Shown piece after piece: positions 15,125 to 23,434 of a DNA stretch of 32,145 bases. Under the pieces are notes generated by a model that was given only the letters and a program-made list of their open reading frames with translations, did no database searches and had not been told where the DNA came from. Made by a program: the position numbers and the translations under genes. This DNA comes from Nocardia cerradoensis NBRC 101014 (GTDB lineage Bacteria; Actinomycetota; Actinomycetes; Mycobacteriales; Mycobacteriaceae): NCBI RefSeq assembly GCF_000308535.1, contig NZ_BAFW01000010.1, positions 1-32,145 of the forward strand, written 5' to 3'. Position 1 is the stretch's first letter, and each line of letters begins with the position of its first letter.

Positions 15125-15570
15125 TACTCGTTGGTAGTGTGAACCCAATCACCCTCGCACGTCAATACGGCGGAAATCAACTGTGCGGTTTCGGAAATCG
15201 ACCGCTGTCAAAGGGGATGTTCGTGTCGCGATGGCTGCGGCACAACCATGGAGCCGTGCTTGTCTTCTGAAAACCACTGCAGAGCAAGATTTTACGGCGT
15301 CAGTGATGGAATCTGTCGACGACCATCCGGCTGTCGCATTGTTGCGCATAAAGTGAAACCGAGCCGTCTCGAATGGCTGACCGAGGGAGCGTTGACGGGT
15401 TTCTCGTATAGCCGCGCGCTATCGCGTCCTGCGGAGTGCTGCCCGCCCGGGTGGCTCGCGGCTCCATCGTCCCGCCTGGTCCGGCAGCCGCCCCCAGTTG
15501 CGATCGGCCCGAACCTGACATCCGCCTATTGACACCGAAAGTGCTGTCGGACACACTTGCGGCACGAAGT

Positions 15571-15589
15571 TGACATGACTGTCACGTCA
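15571..15589. promoter_or_regulatory. TetR-block operator, copy 1 (cyclase promoter)
   Basis: TGACATGACTGTCACGTCA differs from the copy at 24076-24094 at one base (C for A at position 15). The shared form is TGACWTGACWGTCANGTCA, a double interleaved palindrome. It overlaps a TTGACA (15570-15575) and lies 21 bp before the chosen GTG of the cyclase gene. An in-frame ATG at 15575 inside the operator is therefore an unlikely start. Confidence 0.75.
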
Positions 15590-15610
15590 CAAACAGTTCA
15601 GGAGGCAACG

Positions 15611-16534
15611 GTGCCCGAAGTTCCCGATATGCGCGCTCTGGGCCGGAAGGTCAGCAATTGGGGTCGGTGGGGGACCGACGACGAGCGCGGAACCACGAAT
15701 CTGATCACGCCGGAGCGGGTGGTGGCCGCCGCGGCGCTGATTCGCACCGGTGAGACCTTCAAACTCGGTATCCCGCTCGACGGTGACGGTCCGCAGCCCG
15801 GCGGGGCGCGCATCAATCCGATCCGGTTGATGTCGGAGAACGGCCAGGAACAGGTGCTTCCCGGCGGTTTCAAATGGGCCGACGATTTCGTCTTCATGCC
15901 GTTGCAGGCCGGTTCCCAGTACGACTCGCTGGCGCACGTGCACTACGACGACGAGCTGTACAACGGCCACCCCGGCTCGGGAGTGACGGTCAAGGGCGCC
16001 GACAAATGCGGTATCCACACCCAGTCCGGCGGTATCGCCGGACGCGGCGTGCTGCTGGACGTGGCTCGTCATCGCGGCGTGGACTGGCTGGAGGCGGGAA
16101 CCGCGATCAGCCCCGACGAACTCGACGCCGTCGCGGCCGCGCAGGGCGTGGATGTCGGTGCCGGTGACATCCTGTTGATCCGCACGGGCTGGCGCAGGAA
16201 GTTCCTCACCGACGGTGATCCGCAGGGCTTCATGGCCGGCGAGCCGGGTCTGAGCCTGGCGTGCGCGACCTGGCTGCGCGACAAGGACGTCGCCGTCGTC
16301 GGCTCCGACAACTGGGCGGTCGAGGTGATGCCCGGCGAACATCCGGGAACCGCGTTCGAACTGCACATGGTGCTCATCCGCGACATGGGCCTGACCCTCG
16401 CCGAAATGCTCGACTTCGAGGATCTGGCACAGGCCTGCGCGGGTGACGGACGCTGGGACTTCTTCTACGCCGGGCCGCCCCTGCAATTCACGCGCGGCGT
16501 CGGCTCACCGATCAACCCGCTCGCGATCCGGTGA
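15611..16534 (+). CDS. cyclase-family (kynurenine-formamidase-like) metal hydrolase
   Basis: The predicted 307-aa protein belongs to the 'putative cyclase' family. Signs are WGRWGTDDERGTTNLITPE at the N-terminus, the metal-binding-type segment QYDSLAHVHYDD in the middle, and SDNWAVEVMPGEHPGTAFEL later. Members hydrolyse cyclic amides, lactones or N-formyl bonds using Zn or Mn. The start GTG 15611 has a perfect AGGAGG 5 nt before it. The gene is first in a two-gene operon with an acyl-CoA synthetase, 48 bp apart, under the block operator. A ring-opening hydrolase that makes a free acid for the following CoA ligase is a sensible inference; the substrate is unknown. Confidence 0.85.
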   Translation: MPEVPDMRALGRKVSNWGRWGTDDERGTTNLITPERVVAAAALIRTGETFKLGIPLDGDGPQPGGARINPIRLMSENGQEQVLPGGFKWADDFVFMPLQAGSQYDSLAHVHYDDELYNGHPGSGVTVKGADKCGIHTQSGGIAGRGVLLDVARHRGVDWLEAGTAISPDELDAVAAAQGVDVGAGDILLIRTGWRRKFLTDGDPQGFMAGEPGLSLACATWLRDKDVAVVGSDNWAVEVMPGEHPGTAFELHMVLIRDMGLTLAEMLDFEDLAQACAGDGRWDFFYAGPPLQFTRGVGSPINPLAIR

Positions 16535-16582
16535 GAAGGGCGCACCTGCCATGGATTTCGAATCGGCAAGGAGTTCGGACAG

Positions 16583-18103
16583 ATGTTGATCGGTGACATC
16601 GTCGAATACGGCGCGCGTAAACACCCCGACCGGATCGCGGTGCGCTTCGAGCAGGAGGTGATCGATTACCGGCGATTGCGCGACGGCTGCCGGCGCCTCG
16701 CGAATGCGCTGCTCGGCGTGGCCGAGCCGGGTGACCGGGTGGCGATCCTGTCGGCGAACTGCCCGCAGTATCTGGAGTGCTATTACGGCGTTCCGATGGC
16801 GGGAATGGCGTTGACGATCCTCAACTTCCGGTTGCACGAGGATCAGCTCGTCGGCCTGATCGAGCATTCCGGCGCTCGGGTGCTGATCGTCGCCGCGGAA
16901 TTCGCCGACCTGGTGGACCGCATCCGCGACCGGATCCCGTCGGTGACCACCGTGGTGTCGATCGGCGCCGCACCGGGCACGCTCGGATGGGACGAGTTCG
17001 TCGGCACGGCGTCGGCCACGGCGCCCGTCTACCGTCCCGATCCCGACGATGTGGCGTGGCTGGTCTACACCAGCGGGACGACCGGCACGCCGAAGGGCGT
17101 CATGGTCTCGCATCGCAATCTGCTTGCGGGCGTGACCTCGTCGGCCCTGCAATGGAGCGTCGCGGAGGAGACGGTTTTCCTGTTCTGCTTCCCGCTGTGC
17201 CATGTCGGCGGCTATGTGGTGCTGGTCAATCATCTGATCGGCGCCACCGTGGGCATCCTGCGCGCCTACGACAACGCCACGTTCCTGCGGCTGGTCGACG
17301 AATGGCAGGTGACCCAGACCGGCCTGGCGCCGACGATGATCAACTTCCTGCTGCAGGATCCGGCGTTGGAGCGGCATTCGCTGAAGACGCTGCAGGCGAT
17401 CGGGTACGGCTCCTCCGCCATTCCGTCCGCGGTGCTGCGCGCCGGGCTGGAGCGATTCGGCTGCGATTTCTACCAGGGCATGGGGATGACCGAACTCGCC
17501 GGCAACATCCTGCATCTGGACGAGCAGGCCCACCGGCGGGCGGCGAGCGGGGAGACCCATCTGCTCGCCTCGGCGGGAAAACCCATGCGGCTGGCCGATG
17601 TTCGCATCGTCGACGAGGATTTCGCCGATGTCGCGCGGGGACAGATCGGCGAGATGGTGGTGCGTGCGGATCAGGTGACCGTCGGCTACTGGAACGACCC
17701 CCGGGCCACCGCGGAGTCGTTCACCGACGGCTGGTTCCGCACCGGCGATATAGTCCGCCAGGACGAGGAGGGCTTCGTCTACATCGTCGACCGGAAGAAG
17801 GATCTGATCATCAGCGGCGGTGAGAACGTCGCCTCGCTGACGGTCGAACAGGCGCTGTACCGGAATCCGCAGGTCGCCGAGGCCGCCGCCATCGGCGTCC
17901 GCGACGACACCTGGGGCGAGGTGGTGTGCGCGGTGGTCGTCCTACGGGACGAGGAGACCGCCACGGCCGAGGACATCATCGCCGGTTGCCGCGAACACCT
18001 GGGCGGATTCCAGGTGCCGCGGCGAGTGGAATTCGTCGACGCGCTCCCCAAGAACGTCACCGGCAAAATTCTCAAACGCGATCTCCGCGAACAGTTCTCC
18101 TGA
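16583..18103 (+). CDS. acyl-CoA synthetase (ANL superfamily)
   Basis: This 506-aa adenylate-forming enzyme has the P-loop TSGTTGTPKG (163-172), GMTE (GMGMTELAG), DGWFRTGDIV and the catalytic Lys495 in TGKILKRDLRE. The ribosome site AAGGAG lies 9 nt before ATG 16583. It converts a carboxylic acid to its CoA thioester and so provides the entry step for the block. It is distinct in sequence from FadD3 at 7003-8550. A strong hairpin follows, so the operon is only the cyclase plus this ligase. The acid used cannot be deduced; a ring-opened hydroxy acid is suggested by the kinase and ACAD genes next to it. Confidence 0.88.
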   Translation: MLIGDIVEYGARKHPDRIAVRFEQEVIDYRRLRDGCRRLANALLGVAEPGDRVAILSANCPQYLECYYGVPMAGMALTILNFRLHEDQLVGLIEHSGARVLIVAAEFADLVDRIRDRIPSVTTVVSIGAAPGTLGWDEFVGTASATAPVYRPDPDDVAWLVYTSGTTGTPKGVMVSHRNLLAGVTSSALQWSVAEETVFLFCFPLCHVGGYVVLVNHLIGATVGILRAYDNATFLRLVDEWQVTQTGLAPTMINFLLQDPALERHSLKTLQAIGYGSSAIPSAVLRAGLERFGCDFYQGMGMTELAGNILHLDEQAHRRAASGETHLLASAGKPMRLADVRIVDEDFADVARGQIGEMVVRADQVTVGYWNDPRATAESFTDGWFRTGDIVRQDEEGFVYIVDRKKDLIISGGENVASLTVEQALYRNPQVAEAAAIGVRDDTWGEVVCAVVVLRDEETATAEDIIAGCREHLGGFQVPRRVEFVDALPKNVTGKILKRDLREQFS

Positions 18104-18116
18104 ACTACCGCGGGAC

Positions 18117-18159
18117 CGGCGGCCCGGTGGTGACGATGACCGTCGCCGCCGGGCCGCCG
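18117..18159 (+). terminator. terminator of the cyclase-ligase operon
   Basis: CGGCGGCCCGG (18117-18127) pairs perfectly with CCGGGCCGCCG (18149-18159), and the plus strand then reads TTTCGTTCTTC. The converging APH gene ends at 18202, so the hairpin may serve both directions. Confidence 0.75.
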
Positions 18160-18201
18160 TTTCGTTCTTCCCTGAACCCGGCCGGTGTCGCCGTGGTGCG
18201 A

Positions 18202-19587
18202 TTACCCGAGGTGGCGTGGGTTCGCGATCCGCAGTCGCGCGAGCACCGCGGCCGAGATCGCCGCGCGCACCGCATCGTCGGTGTACGACGCCGCGCCGGA
18301 GCGCAGTCGCGCCGCCAGCTCCGCTTCGGACTCACAGCCCAGCGCCGCCAGCCGGCTGTGCACTTCGGCGGTGGCGGCGGGCCCGGCGGCCAGCTCGCGT
18401 GCGGCGATGCCGAGCAGGTTGGCGCATACGCGCAGCAGGTAGCGCGAACGCGACTGCTCGGGTGGGAGTGTGGGTCCGATCTCTGCGGCCAGCGTGTCGG
18501 CGACCAGTTCGAGTATCTCGGTGGGATGCGGCCGATCGTGCACGGTCGCAGGCATGTCCGAGGGCGTGGGAGCAGAAACGGTGTCGTCGAGCAGGTCCAG
18601 GACGGTGAGCAGATCGTATTCCGATTCGCAGACCCGGCGCCCGATCGCGGCGAGTTCGAGCGAGCGCTCGTCCCCGCTGAGGTGCCGATGCGCCTGGAAA
18701 CGACTGAGCACCAGCCATTTCAGCGTGCCGAATGCTTCCCACCAGTGCAGTTCCGCGGCGGTGGGCCGGTATCCCGCTGACCGTTCGTAACCGTCCAGCA
18801 GTTGCTGCCGACTGCCCAGTCCGCCCACCGGCGCCTCGGCGCCGAAGCGCCAGGCCCGCACACACAACCAGCCCAGATCCTCGATCGGATTGCCGAGATG
18901 AGCCAGCTCCCAGTCCAGCACCGCGCGCACGCCGTCCGGCTCGATCAGGAAGTTGCCCAGCCGGAAGTCGCCGTGCACCAGGGCCTTCGGGCGTTCGGCG
19001 GGCCGGTGTTCGCGCAGCCAGCGCAGTCCGGCCTCGACCGCCGGCCGCGGATCGTCCAGGTCACGATAGATCTGCTCGAGGGCGGCGAGTGGATCGTGAT
19101 CGTCGAGAACGTCCAGGTTGTCCAGTGGGGTGCGGTGGATCAGTCCCAAGACGTAGCCGAGATCGCCGGCCAGCCGGTCGCGTATCGCGGCGAATGCCGG
19201 ATCCCGTTGCAGCTTCCGGGGAATCGACTCGCCGTCGACGCGCTCCATCAACAGATACGGGGCGTCGATCCCGGGCGCGGTGGCCCCGTCCGCGAGGACG
19301 GCGGGCACCGGCACTCCGGCAGCACCGGCCGCCCGCAGACAGACCGCCTCGGCGTGCATGCGCGCCGAATCACCATGGCCGGGCGGGTCCCGCCGCAGCA
19401 CGGCCCGCACCGCGGCGCCCGTGCCGTCGCGGGCCTCGACCGCGTACACCTGCCGGCTCGCGCCCCCGGTGAACTGCCGCAACGCGACATCGGTGAGCGA
19501 GGTGCCGAGCGTGTCCGCCAGTACCGCACGGACACCCTCGGTGAGCGTAACCGGTTCGGCAGCAGCCGATTCCGCGCTCACAGCCAC
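18202..19587 (-). CDS. APH-type acyl-CoA kinase with C-terminal DUF6285-like domain
   Basis: This 461-aa protein has an aminoglycoside-phosphotransferase kinase fold over residues 1-340. The catalytic loop is HGDFRLGNF (205-213; Asp207, Asn212) and the Mg-binding motif is DWE (225-227). Residues about 352-461 are a separate helical domain, beginning PHPTEILELVADTL and ending VLARLRIANPRHLG, that resembles DUF6285. Its start overlaps the ACAD gene by 10 bp, so the two are translated together. In Pseudomonas, LvaA (APH family) with small LvaB phosphorylates 4-hydroxyvaleryl-CoA, and animal ACAD10/11 carry APH and ACAD domains in one chain. This gene looks like an LvaA-LvaB fusion. It is not an antibiotic-resistance gene on this evidence; the substrate is inferred. 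Confidence 0.85.
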   Translation of the reverse strand: MAVSAESAAAEPVTLTEGVRAVLADTLGTSLTDVALRQFTGGASRQVYAVEARDGTGAAVRAVLRRDPPGHGDSARMHAEAVCLRAAGAAGVPVPAVLADGATAPGIDAPYLLMERVDGESIPRKLQRDPAFAAIRDRLAGDLGYVLGLIHRTPLDNLDVLDDHDPLAALEQIYRDLDDPRPAVEAGLRWLREHRPAERPKALVHGDFRLGNFLIEPDGVRAVLDWELAHLGNPIEDLGWLCVRAWRFGAEAPVGGLGSRQQLLDGYERSAGYRPTAAELHWWEAFGTLKWLVLSRFQAHRHLSGDERSLELAAIGRRVCESEYDLLTVLDLLDDTVSAPTPSDMPATVHDRPHPTEILELVADTLAAEIGPTLPPEQSRSRYLLRVCANLLGIAARELAAGPAATAEVHSRLAALGCESEAELAARLRSGAASYTDDAVRAAISAAVLARLRIANPRHLG

Positions 19588-20763
19588 GGCGCCGCCTCGG
19601 GGGAGCGCAACAACCGGCGCGCGGTCGACATGCGATGGACTTCGTCGGGGCCGTCGTAGACCCGGGCATAGCGCGCCTGCCGGTACATCCGCTCCAGCGG
19701 TGTGTCGGCGGTGAGCCCGAGGGCCCCGTGTACCTGGATGGCGCGATCGATCACATCGTGCAGCATCCGCGCGCCCCAGAACTTGATCAACCCGACCCGC
19801 ACCCGATAGTCCTCACCGGCATCCATGGCGCGGGCGGCGTCGAGCGTCATCAGCCGGGCCGCATGGATCTCGGCCGCGGATTCGGCGATGTACCGGTGGA
19901 TTTCACCCTTTTCGGCGAGCAACGATCCGTGTACGTACCGGGTGTTCGCGCGCGCACATCAATTCGTAGGCGCGCTGGGCCTGGCCGAGCCAGCGCATGC
20001 AGTGGGAGATCCGGCCGGGGCCGAGCCGGTCCTGTGCCACTACGAAACCCTGACCGCGTTCGCCCAGCAGGTTCGCCGCCGGCACCCGCACATCGGTGAG
20101 CCGCACCTCGTAGTGATCGCTCGGATCGTGCCCCATGGTCGGGATGGAGCGGACGATCTCGAAACCCGGGGTGTCGGTCGGCACGATGATCGCGCTGATC
20201 CGGGAGTGCCGCGGCACCGATTCGGGTTCGGTCCGGGCGAAGACGGTGCAGTACGCCGCTTGGGCGGCGCCGGTGGTGAACCACTTGTGCCCGTTGATGA
20301 TCCACGTGTCGCCGTCCAGTTCGGCCTGGGTGGCGATCAGGGTGGGATCGGATCCGGCGACCTCGGGTTCGGTGAGGCCGACCGAGGGCAGGATGTCGCC
20401 GGACACCATGGGCGGAATCCAGCGTGCCCGCTGTTCCTCGGTGCCGTGCCGGTACAGCATGAGCGTGTCCTGCATGGAGACCGAACCGACCGCAAGCATG
20501 CCGAATTCGGAGCGGCCGATGATCTCGTTCAGATAGACGAAGTCGAGGAACGGCACACCGCCGCCACCGAGTTCGGCCGGATGGCCCAGCGCCCACAGGC
20601 CGAGTTCCTTCGCTCGCGCCTTCAGGCGAGCGAGGGTGGCGTGTGCGGTGTCGTCCTCGCGGGCCAGCACCGATTCCTCGGGAACGACCTCGGTATCGAT
20701 GAATGTGCGCATGCGCGCGGACAACTCGGAGATCTCGCCCTCGGGGCGGTTGACCGACGTCAC
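19578..20763 (-). pseudogene. acyl-CoA dehydrogenase, ACAD10/11-like, frameshifted
   Basis: Two overlapping frames encode one ACAD. The first, 20763 to about 19950, has LTEPEVAGSDPTLIATQAEL, INGHKWFTTGAAQAAYC and MRWLGQAQRAYELMCAR. The second, to 19578, has LAEKGEIHRYIAESAAEIH, IQVHGALGLTADTPLERMYR and YDGPDEVHRMSTARRLL. The break lies in the run CGCGCGCGC at 19947-19955. Adding one CG restores CARANTRYVHGSLLAEKG and a 395-aa protein of normal length. The IQV.G..G....PL..MY and DGPDEVH motifs are those of ACAD10/11. It overlaps the SnoaL-like gene (ATGA) and the kinase gene. It is either a sequencing error, a real mutation or slippage-prone; as written the product lacks the C-terminal domain. 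Confidence 0.85.
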
Positions 20764-21149
20764 CGGTAACCTCCGTTCGTCGCCGAGACCTCGCGCAGCG
20801 GCTGCGTAGCCGCCGAGTCGACATATTCCTCGATCCTGGTGATGTGCCCGTCCCGGACACGCACGAACAGGCTCGCGGGGACCTCCAGCTCGCCGTGGCC
20901 GGGCAGATGGCCCCGCACGACATGCTGCTGAGCGAAGCCGTCCGGCAGCACATAGCGCCGAATATCCTCGTACCGCAGGTCTTCCACGGTGCGCGAGAGC
21001 CAGCGCAGGACCCGCAGGTTCTCGGTGACGGTCTCCTCGGCGTTCTTGTCGTTGTGCCAGATCCGGGCGTCGGGCGCGTACAGCGCGGTCAGGGCCGCGG
21101 TATCGCCCGCGCTGACCGCGGCGAAGAAGCGGTCGGCCAGTTCATCCAT
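20760..21149 (-). CDS. SnoaL-like / NTF2-fold polyketide-cyclase-type protein
   Basis: The predicted 129-aa protein begins MDELADRFFAAVSAGDTAAL and carries the NTF2-fold pattern ALYAPDARIWHNDKNAEETV, followed by ITRIEEYVDSA at the end. I chose the ATG at 21149 because GGAGG lies just upstream; a start at 21197 would overlap the lyase gene. Its stop overlaps the ACAD start (ATGA). Members of this fold include ketosteroid isomerases, SnoaL cyclases and limonene-epoxide hydrolases, or simple binding proteins. The catalytic type is not readable here. Coupling to the ACAD suggests isomerisation, hydration or binding of the same CoA intermediate. Confidence 0.8.
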   Translation of the reverse strand: MDELADRFFAAVSAGDTAALTALYAPDARIWHNDKNAEETVTENLRVLRWLSRTVEDLRYEDIRRYVLPDGFAQQHVVRGHLPGHGELEVPASLFVRVRDGHITRIEEYVDSAATQPLREVSATNGGYR

Positions 21150-21180
21150 GCGAAGGACCTCCGGGTCATTCTCGTGCGGC

Positions 21181-22092
21181 TCAGTGTGATGCCGCATTCC
21201 TGGGCCGCAGGCGACCGCCCGCGGCGAGCAGATTGCTGTCGACCGGCTTGCCGAGCAGGCGCGAGATCAGCCGGGCCGCGTCGAGCGCCCGGTCGATATC
21301 GATGCCGGTCTCGATGCCGCCGTCGGAGAACAGGTAGACCAATTCCTCGGTCGCGATATTGCCGCTCGCCCCGGGGGCGAACGGGCATCCGCCGAGACCA
21401 CCCGCGGCGGAGTCGAATCGGCGTACGCCGTGTTCGTAGGCGGTCCAGGCGTTGGCGAGCCCCTGGCCACGTGTGTTGTGTAGATGGATGCCGAGTTCGG
21501 TATCGGGCGCCGCCGCCCGCACCCGGTCGATCACGTCGGCGGTCCGGACCGGTGAGGCGGTGCCCACGGTGTCGGCGACGGCGAGCGAATCGGCGCCGGA
21601 AGCCACGGCTCGCGCCGCGATCTCGGCCACCCGCTCCGGCGGGGTGCGGCCGTCGAACGGGCAGTCGAAGGCGATGGCGACGATCACCTCCAGCCGGCCA
21701 CCGGCCGCATGCACCTGCTCGGCGATGGGCTCGATCAGCGCGACCGATTCGGCGCTGTCGCGTCCCACGTTGGCCCGGCTGTGCCCGTCCGATGCCGACA
21801 CGACGTATTCGAGCCGATGCACACCCGCGGCGAGGGCGCGCCCCACTCCGCCGAGACCGGCGACCAGGGCGGAGAACTCCACGCCGGGCCACCGATGGAG
21901 TTGCGCGGCAACGGCTTCGGCGTCGGCGAGCGCCGGGATCGCGCGCGGGGAGACGAACGAGGTGGCCTCGATCCGGCGCACTCCGGTGGCGACGAGCGCG
22001 TCGATGAAGGCGAGTTTGGCCTCTGTGGGAATCGGCTCCTCGATCTGCAGACCGTCGCGCGGCCCCACCTCGCGAATATCGACGGCGGTCAT
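21181..22092 (-). CDS. hydroxymethylglutaryl-CoA lyase-family enzyme
   Basis: This 303-aa TIM-barrel protein has the DRE-type N-terminus REVGPRDGLQ (7-16), metal ligands HLHN (203-206) and the lyase signature GGLGGCPFAPGASGN (231-245) with the catalytic Cys236. These are the marks of the HMG-CoA lyase group, which splits a 3-hydroxy-3-methylacyl-CoA retro-aldol fashion into acetyl-CoA plus a keto acid or ketone. It overlaps the CaiB gene (ATGA) and precedes the SnoaL gene by 31 bp. The pairing with a CaiB-type transferase recalls the succinyl-CoA:HMG transferase plus HMG-CoA lyase route. The true substrate may be a larger tertiary-alcohol acyl-CoA. Confidence 0.9.
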   Translation of the reverse strand: MTAVDIREVGPRDGLQIEEPIPTEAKLAFIDALVATGVRRIEATSFVSPRAIPALADAEAVAAQLHRWPGVEFSALVAGLGGVGRALAAGVHRLEYVVSASDGHSRANVGRDSAESVALIEPIAEQVHAAGGRLEVIVAIAFDCPFDGRTPPERVAEIAARAVASGADSLAVADTVGTASPVRTADVIDRVRAAAPDTELGIHLHNTRGQGLANAWTAYEHGVRRFDSAAGGLGGCPFAPGASGNIATEELVYLFSDGGIETGIDIDRALDAARLISRLLGKPVDSNLLAAGGRLRPRNAASH

Positions 22093-23384
22093 CCGATCGT
22101 GCCTTCGCCGCGCAATCCGGCCAGCCGGTCGGCGTCGTATCCGAGCAGCTCACCCAGTACCTCGTCGGTATGCGTGCCCGGCCGGCTCGGACCACCCCAG
22201 CGCACGCCACCGGCGGTGGCGCTCAGCCGCGGCACGACGCCGACACCCTTGACCGGGACGGGATCGTATCCGGCGTCGTCGCGGCCGACGGACGGATCGA
22301 CGTGGTCGACGAAGATCTCGCGCGCGGTGAACTGCGGATCCGCCATCACCTCGGCGACGGTGTTCACCGGGCCCGCGACCACGCCGTGCCGATTCAGCAG
22401 ATCGATCAGATCGGCGGCGGTGAAATCTCCGGCCCATGCCGCGATCATCTCGTCGAGTTCGTCCTGCCGTTCACCCCGCGCGGAATGAGTGGAATACCGT
22501 GGGTCGGAGGCGAGTTCGGGCCGGCCCATCGCCGTGACCAGCCGCCCGAAGACGGTGTCCTGATTGGCCGCGATGATCACCCACAGCCCGTCCTCGGCCT
22601 TGTACAGATTCGACGGCGCCACCCGGTCCAGCCGGGTGCCCGAGGGCTGGCGCACATGTCCGGTCTTGTGGAAATCCGGAACCGTGGACTCCTGGATCGC
22701 CAGCGACGCCTCGGTCAGTGCCGCGTCGACCACCTGCCCGCGCCCGGTCCGCTCCCGCACCAGCAGCGCGGCGAGCACACCCTGGAAGGCGAACAGCCCG
22801 GCCAGACTGTCGCCCAGCGACAACGCCATCCGCGGCGGCGCCTGTCCCGGGAATCCGTTGAGGTGGCGCAGCCCGCTGATGCCCTCGGCCACCGACGCGT
22901 AACCGGCCCGCGACGCGTACGGCCCGGTCTGCCCGTAACCGGAGACTCGGGCCAGCACCAGCCCCGGATTCAGCTCGCTGAGCACGTCGTAGCCGATACC
23001 CCAGCGCTCCAGCGTGCCGGGCCGGAAACTCTCCACCACGACATCGGCCGTGCGGGCCAATTCCAGGAAGATGTCGCGTCCCGCCGGAACGCGCAGATCG
23101 AGACTCACACACCGCTTGTTGCGGGCGTGCACGGTCCAGAAGTACTGGTGGCCGCCGCCCGCGGCCTGACCCCAATCACGAAGCGGGTCGGGACGATCCG
23201 GCGCTTCGATCTTGATGACATCGGCCCCCATATCACCGAGCAGGCGTCCGCAGTACGGTCCCGCGATCAGCGTTCCCAGCTCGAGCACACGGAAGCCGTC
23301 GAGCGGTCCGGCCGCCCCGGGCACGGCCTCCGTTTCGCTGTCGTGCGCTTCGGGATGTGCGGTGGTCGGTGGGTCCGTTCTCAT
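22089..23384 (-). CDS. CaiB/BaiF (class III) CoA transferase
   Basis: This 431-aa protein starts at ATG 23384 with AGGAGG 5 nt upstream. Family motifs are VLELGTLIAGPYCGRLLGDM (34-53), DVIKIE (55-60), NKRCVSLDL and GTLERWGIGYDVL. In GRGQVVDAALTEASLAIQE, Glu225 sits where oxalate formyl-CoA transferase has its nucleophilic Asp169, by my manual alignment. It lies 34 bp after tetR and is coupled to the lyase gene, so it belongs to the tetR operon. Class III enzymes move CoA between carboxylic acids, often from succinyl-CoA. With the separate acyl-CoA ligase in the block it gives a second CoA-loading step. Donor and acceptor are unknown; a racemase-like role is also possible. Confidence 0.88.
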   Translation of the reverse strand: MRTDPPTTAHPEAHDSETEAVPGAAGPLDGFRVLELGTLIAGPYCGRLLGDMGADVIKIEAPDRPDPLRDWGQAAGGGHQYFWTVHARNKRCVSLDLRVPAGRDIFLELARTADVVVESFRPGTLERWGIGYDVLSELNPGLVLARVSGYGQTGPYASRAGYASVAEGISGLRHLNGFPGQAPPRMALSLGDSLAGLFAFQGVLAALLVRERTGRGQVVDAALTEASLAIQESTVPDFHKTGHVRQPSGTRLDRVAPSNLYKAEDGLWVIIAANQDTVFGRLVTAMGRPELASDPRYSTHSARGERQDELDEMIAAWAGDFTAADLIDLLNRHGVVAGPVNTVAEVMADPQFTAREIFVDHVDPSVGRDDAGYDPVPVKGVGVVPRLSATAGGVRWGGPSRPGTHTDEVLGELLGYDADRLAGLRGEGTIG

Positions 23385-23404
23385 CCTGCCTCCTGCGATA
23401 TGTC

Positions 23405-23434
23405 CCCGGACGGATGCGTTATTTCTCGTCCGGG
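23405..23434. repeat. hairpin spanning the tetR stop codon
   Basis: CCCGGACG (23405-23412) pairs with CGTCCGGG (23427-23434) around a 14-nt loop that contains the tetR stop codon. It may damp read-through from tetR into the CaiB gene or protect the mRNA end. It is only 8 bp and may have no function. Confidence 0.4.

Larger units (their letters stand above)
15085..15610. other. 526-bp intergenic region with divergent promoters
   Basis: No convincing gene is present. The part 15125-15360 is clearly less GC-rich than its surroundings and may hold the lipase promoter, for example TTGACG on the minus strand near 15157. It may also be an old junction of the inserted block. A TTGACA lies at 15529-15534, and a second at 15570-15575 inside the operator. 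Short open frames on both strands look random. Confidence 0.6.

Noticed and set aside
15149..15532. Small open frames in the lipase-cyclase gap on both strands
   Set aside because: No ribosome site or codon bias, and the composition looks random (Cys/Arg-rich).
18202..19587. Antibiotic-resistance phosphotransferase
   Set aside because: The kinase motifs are APH-like, but overlap with an ACAD gene and the C-terminal extra domain point to acyl-CoA metabolism.
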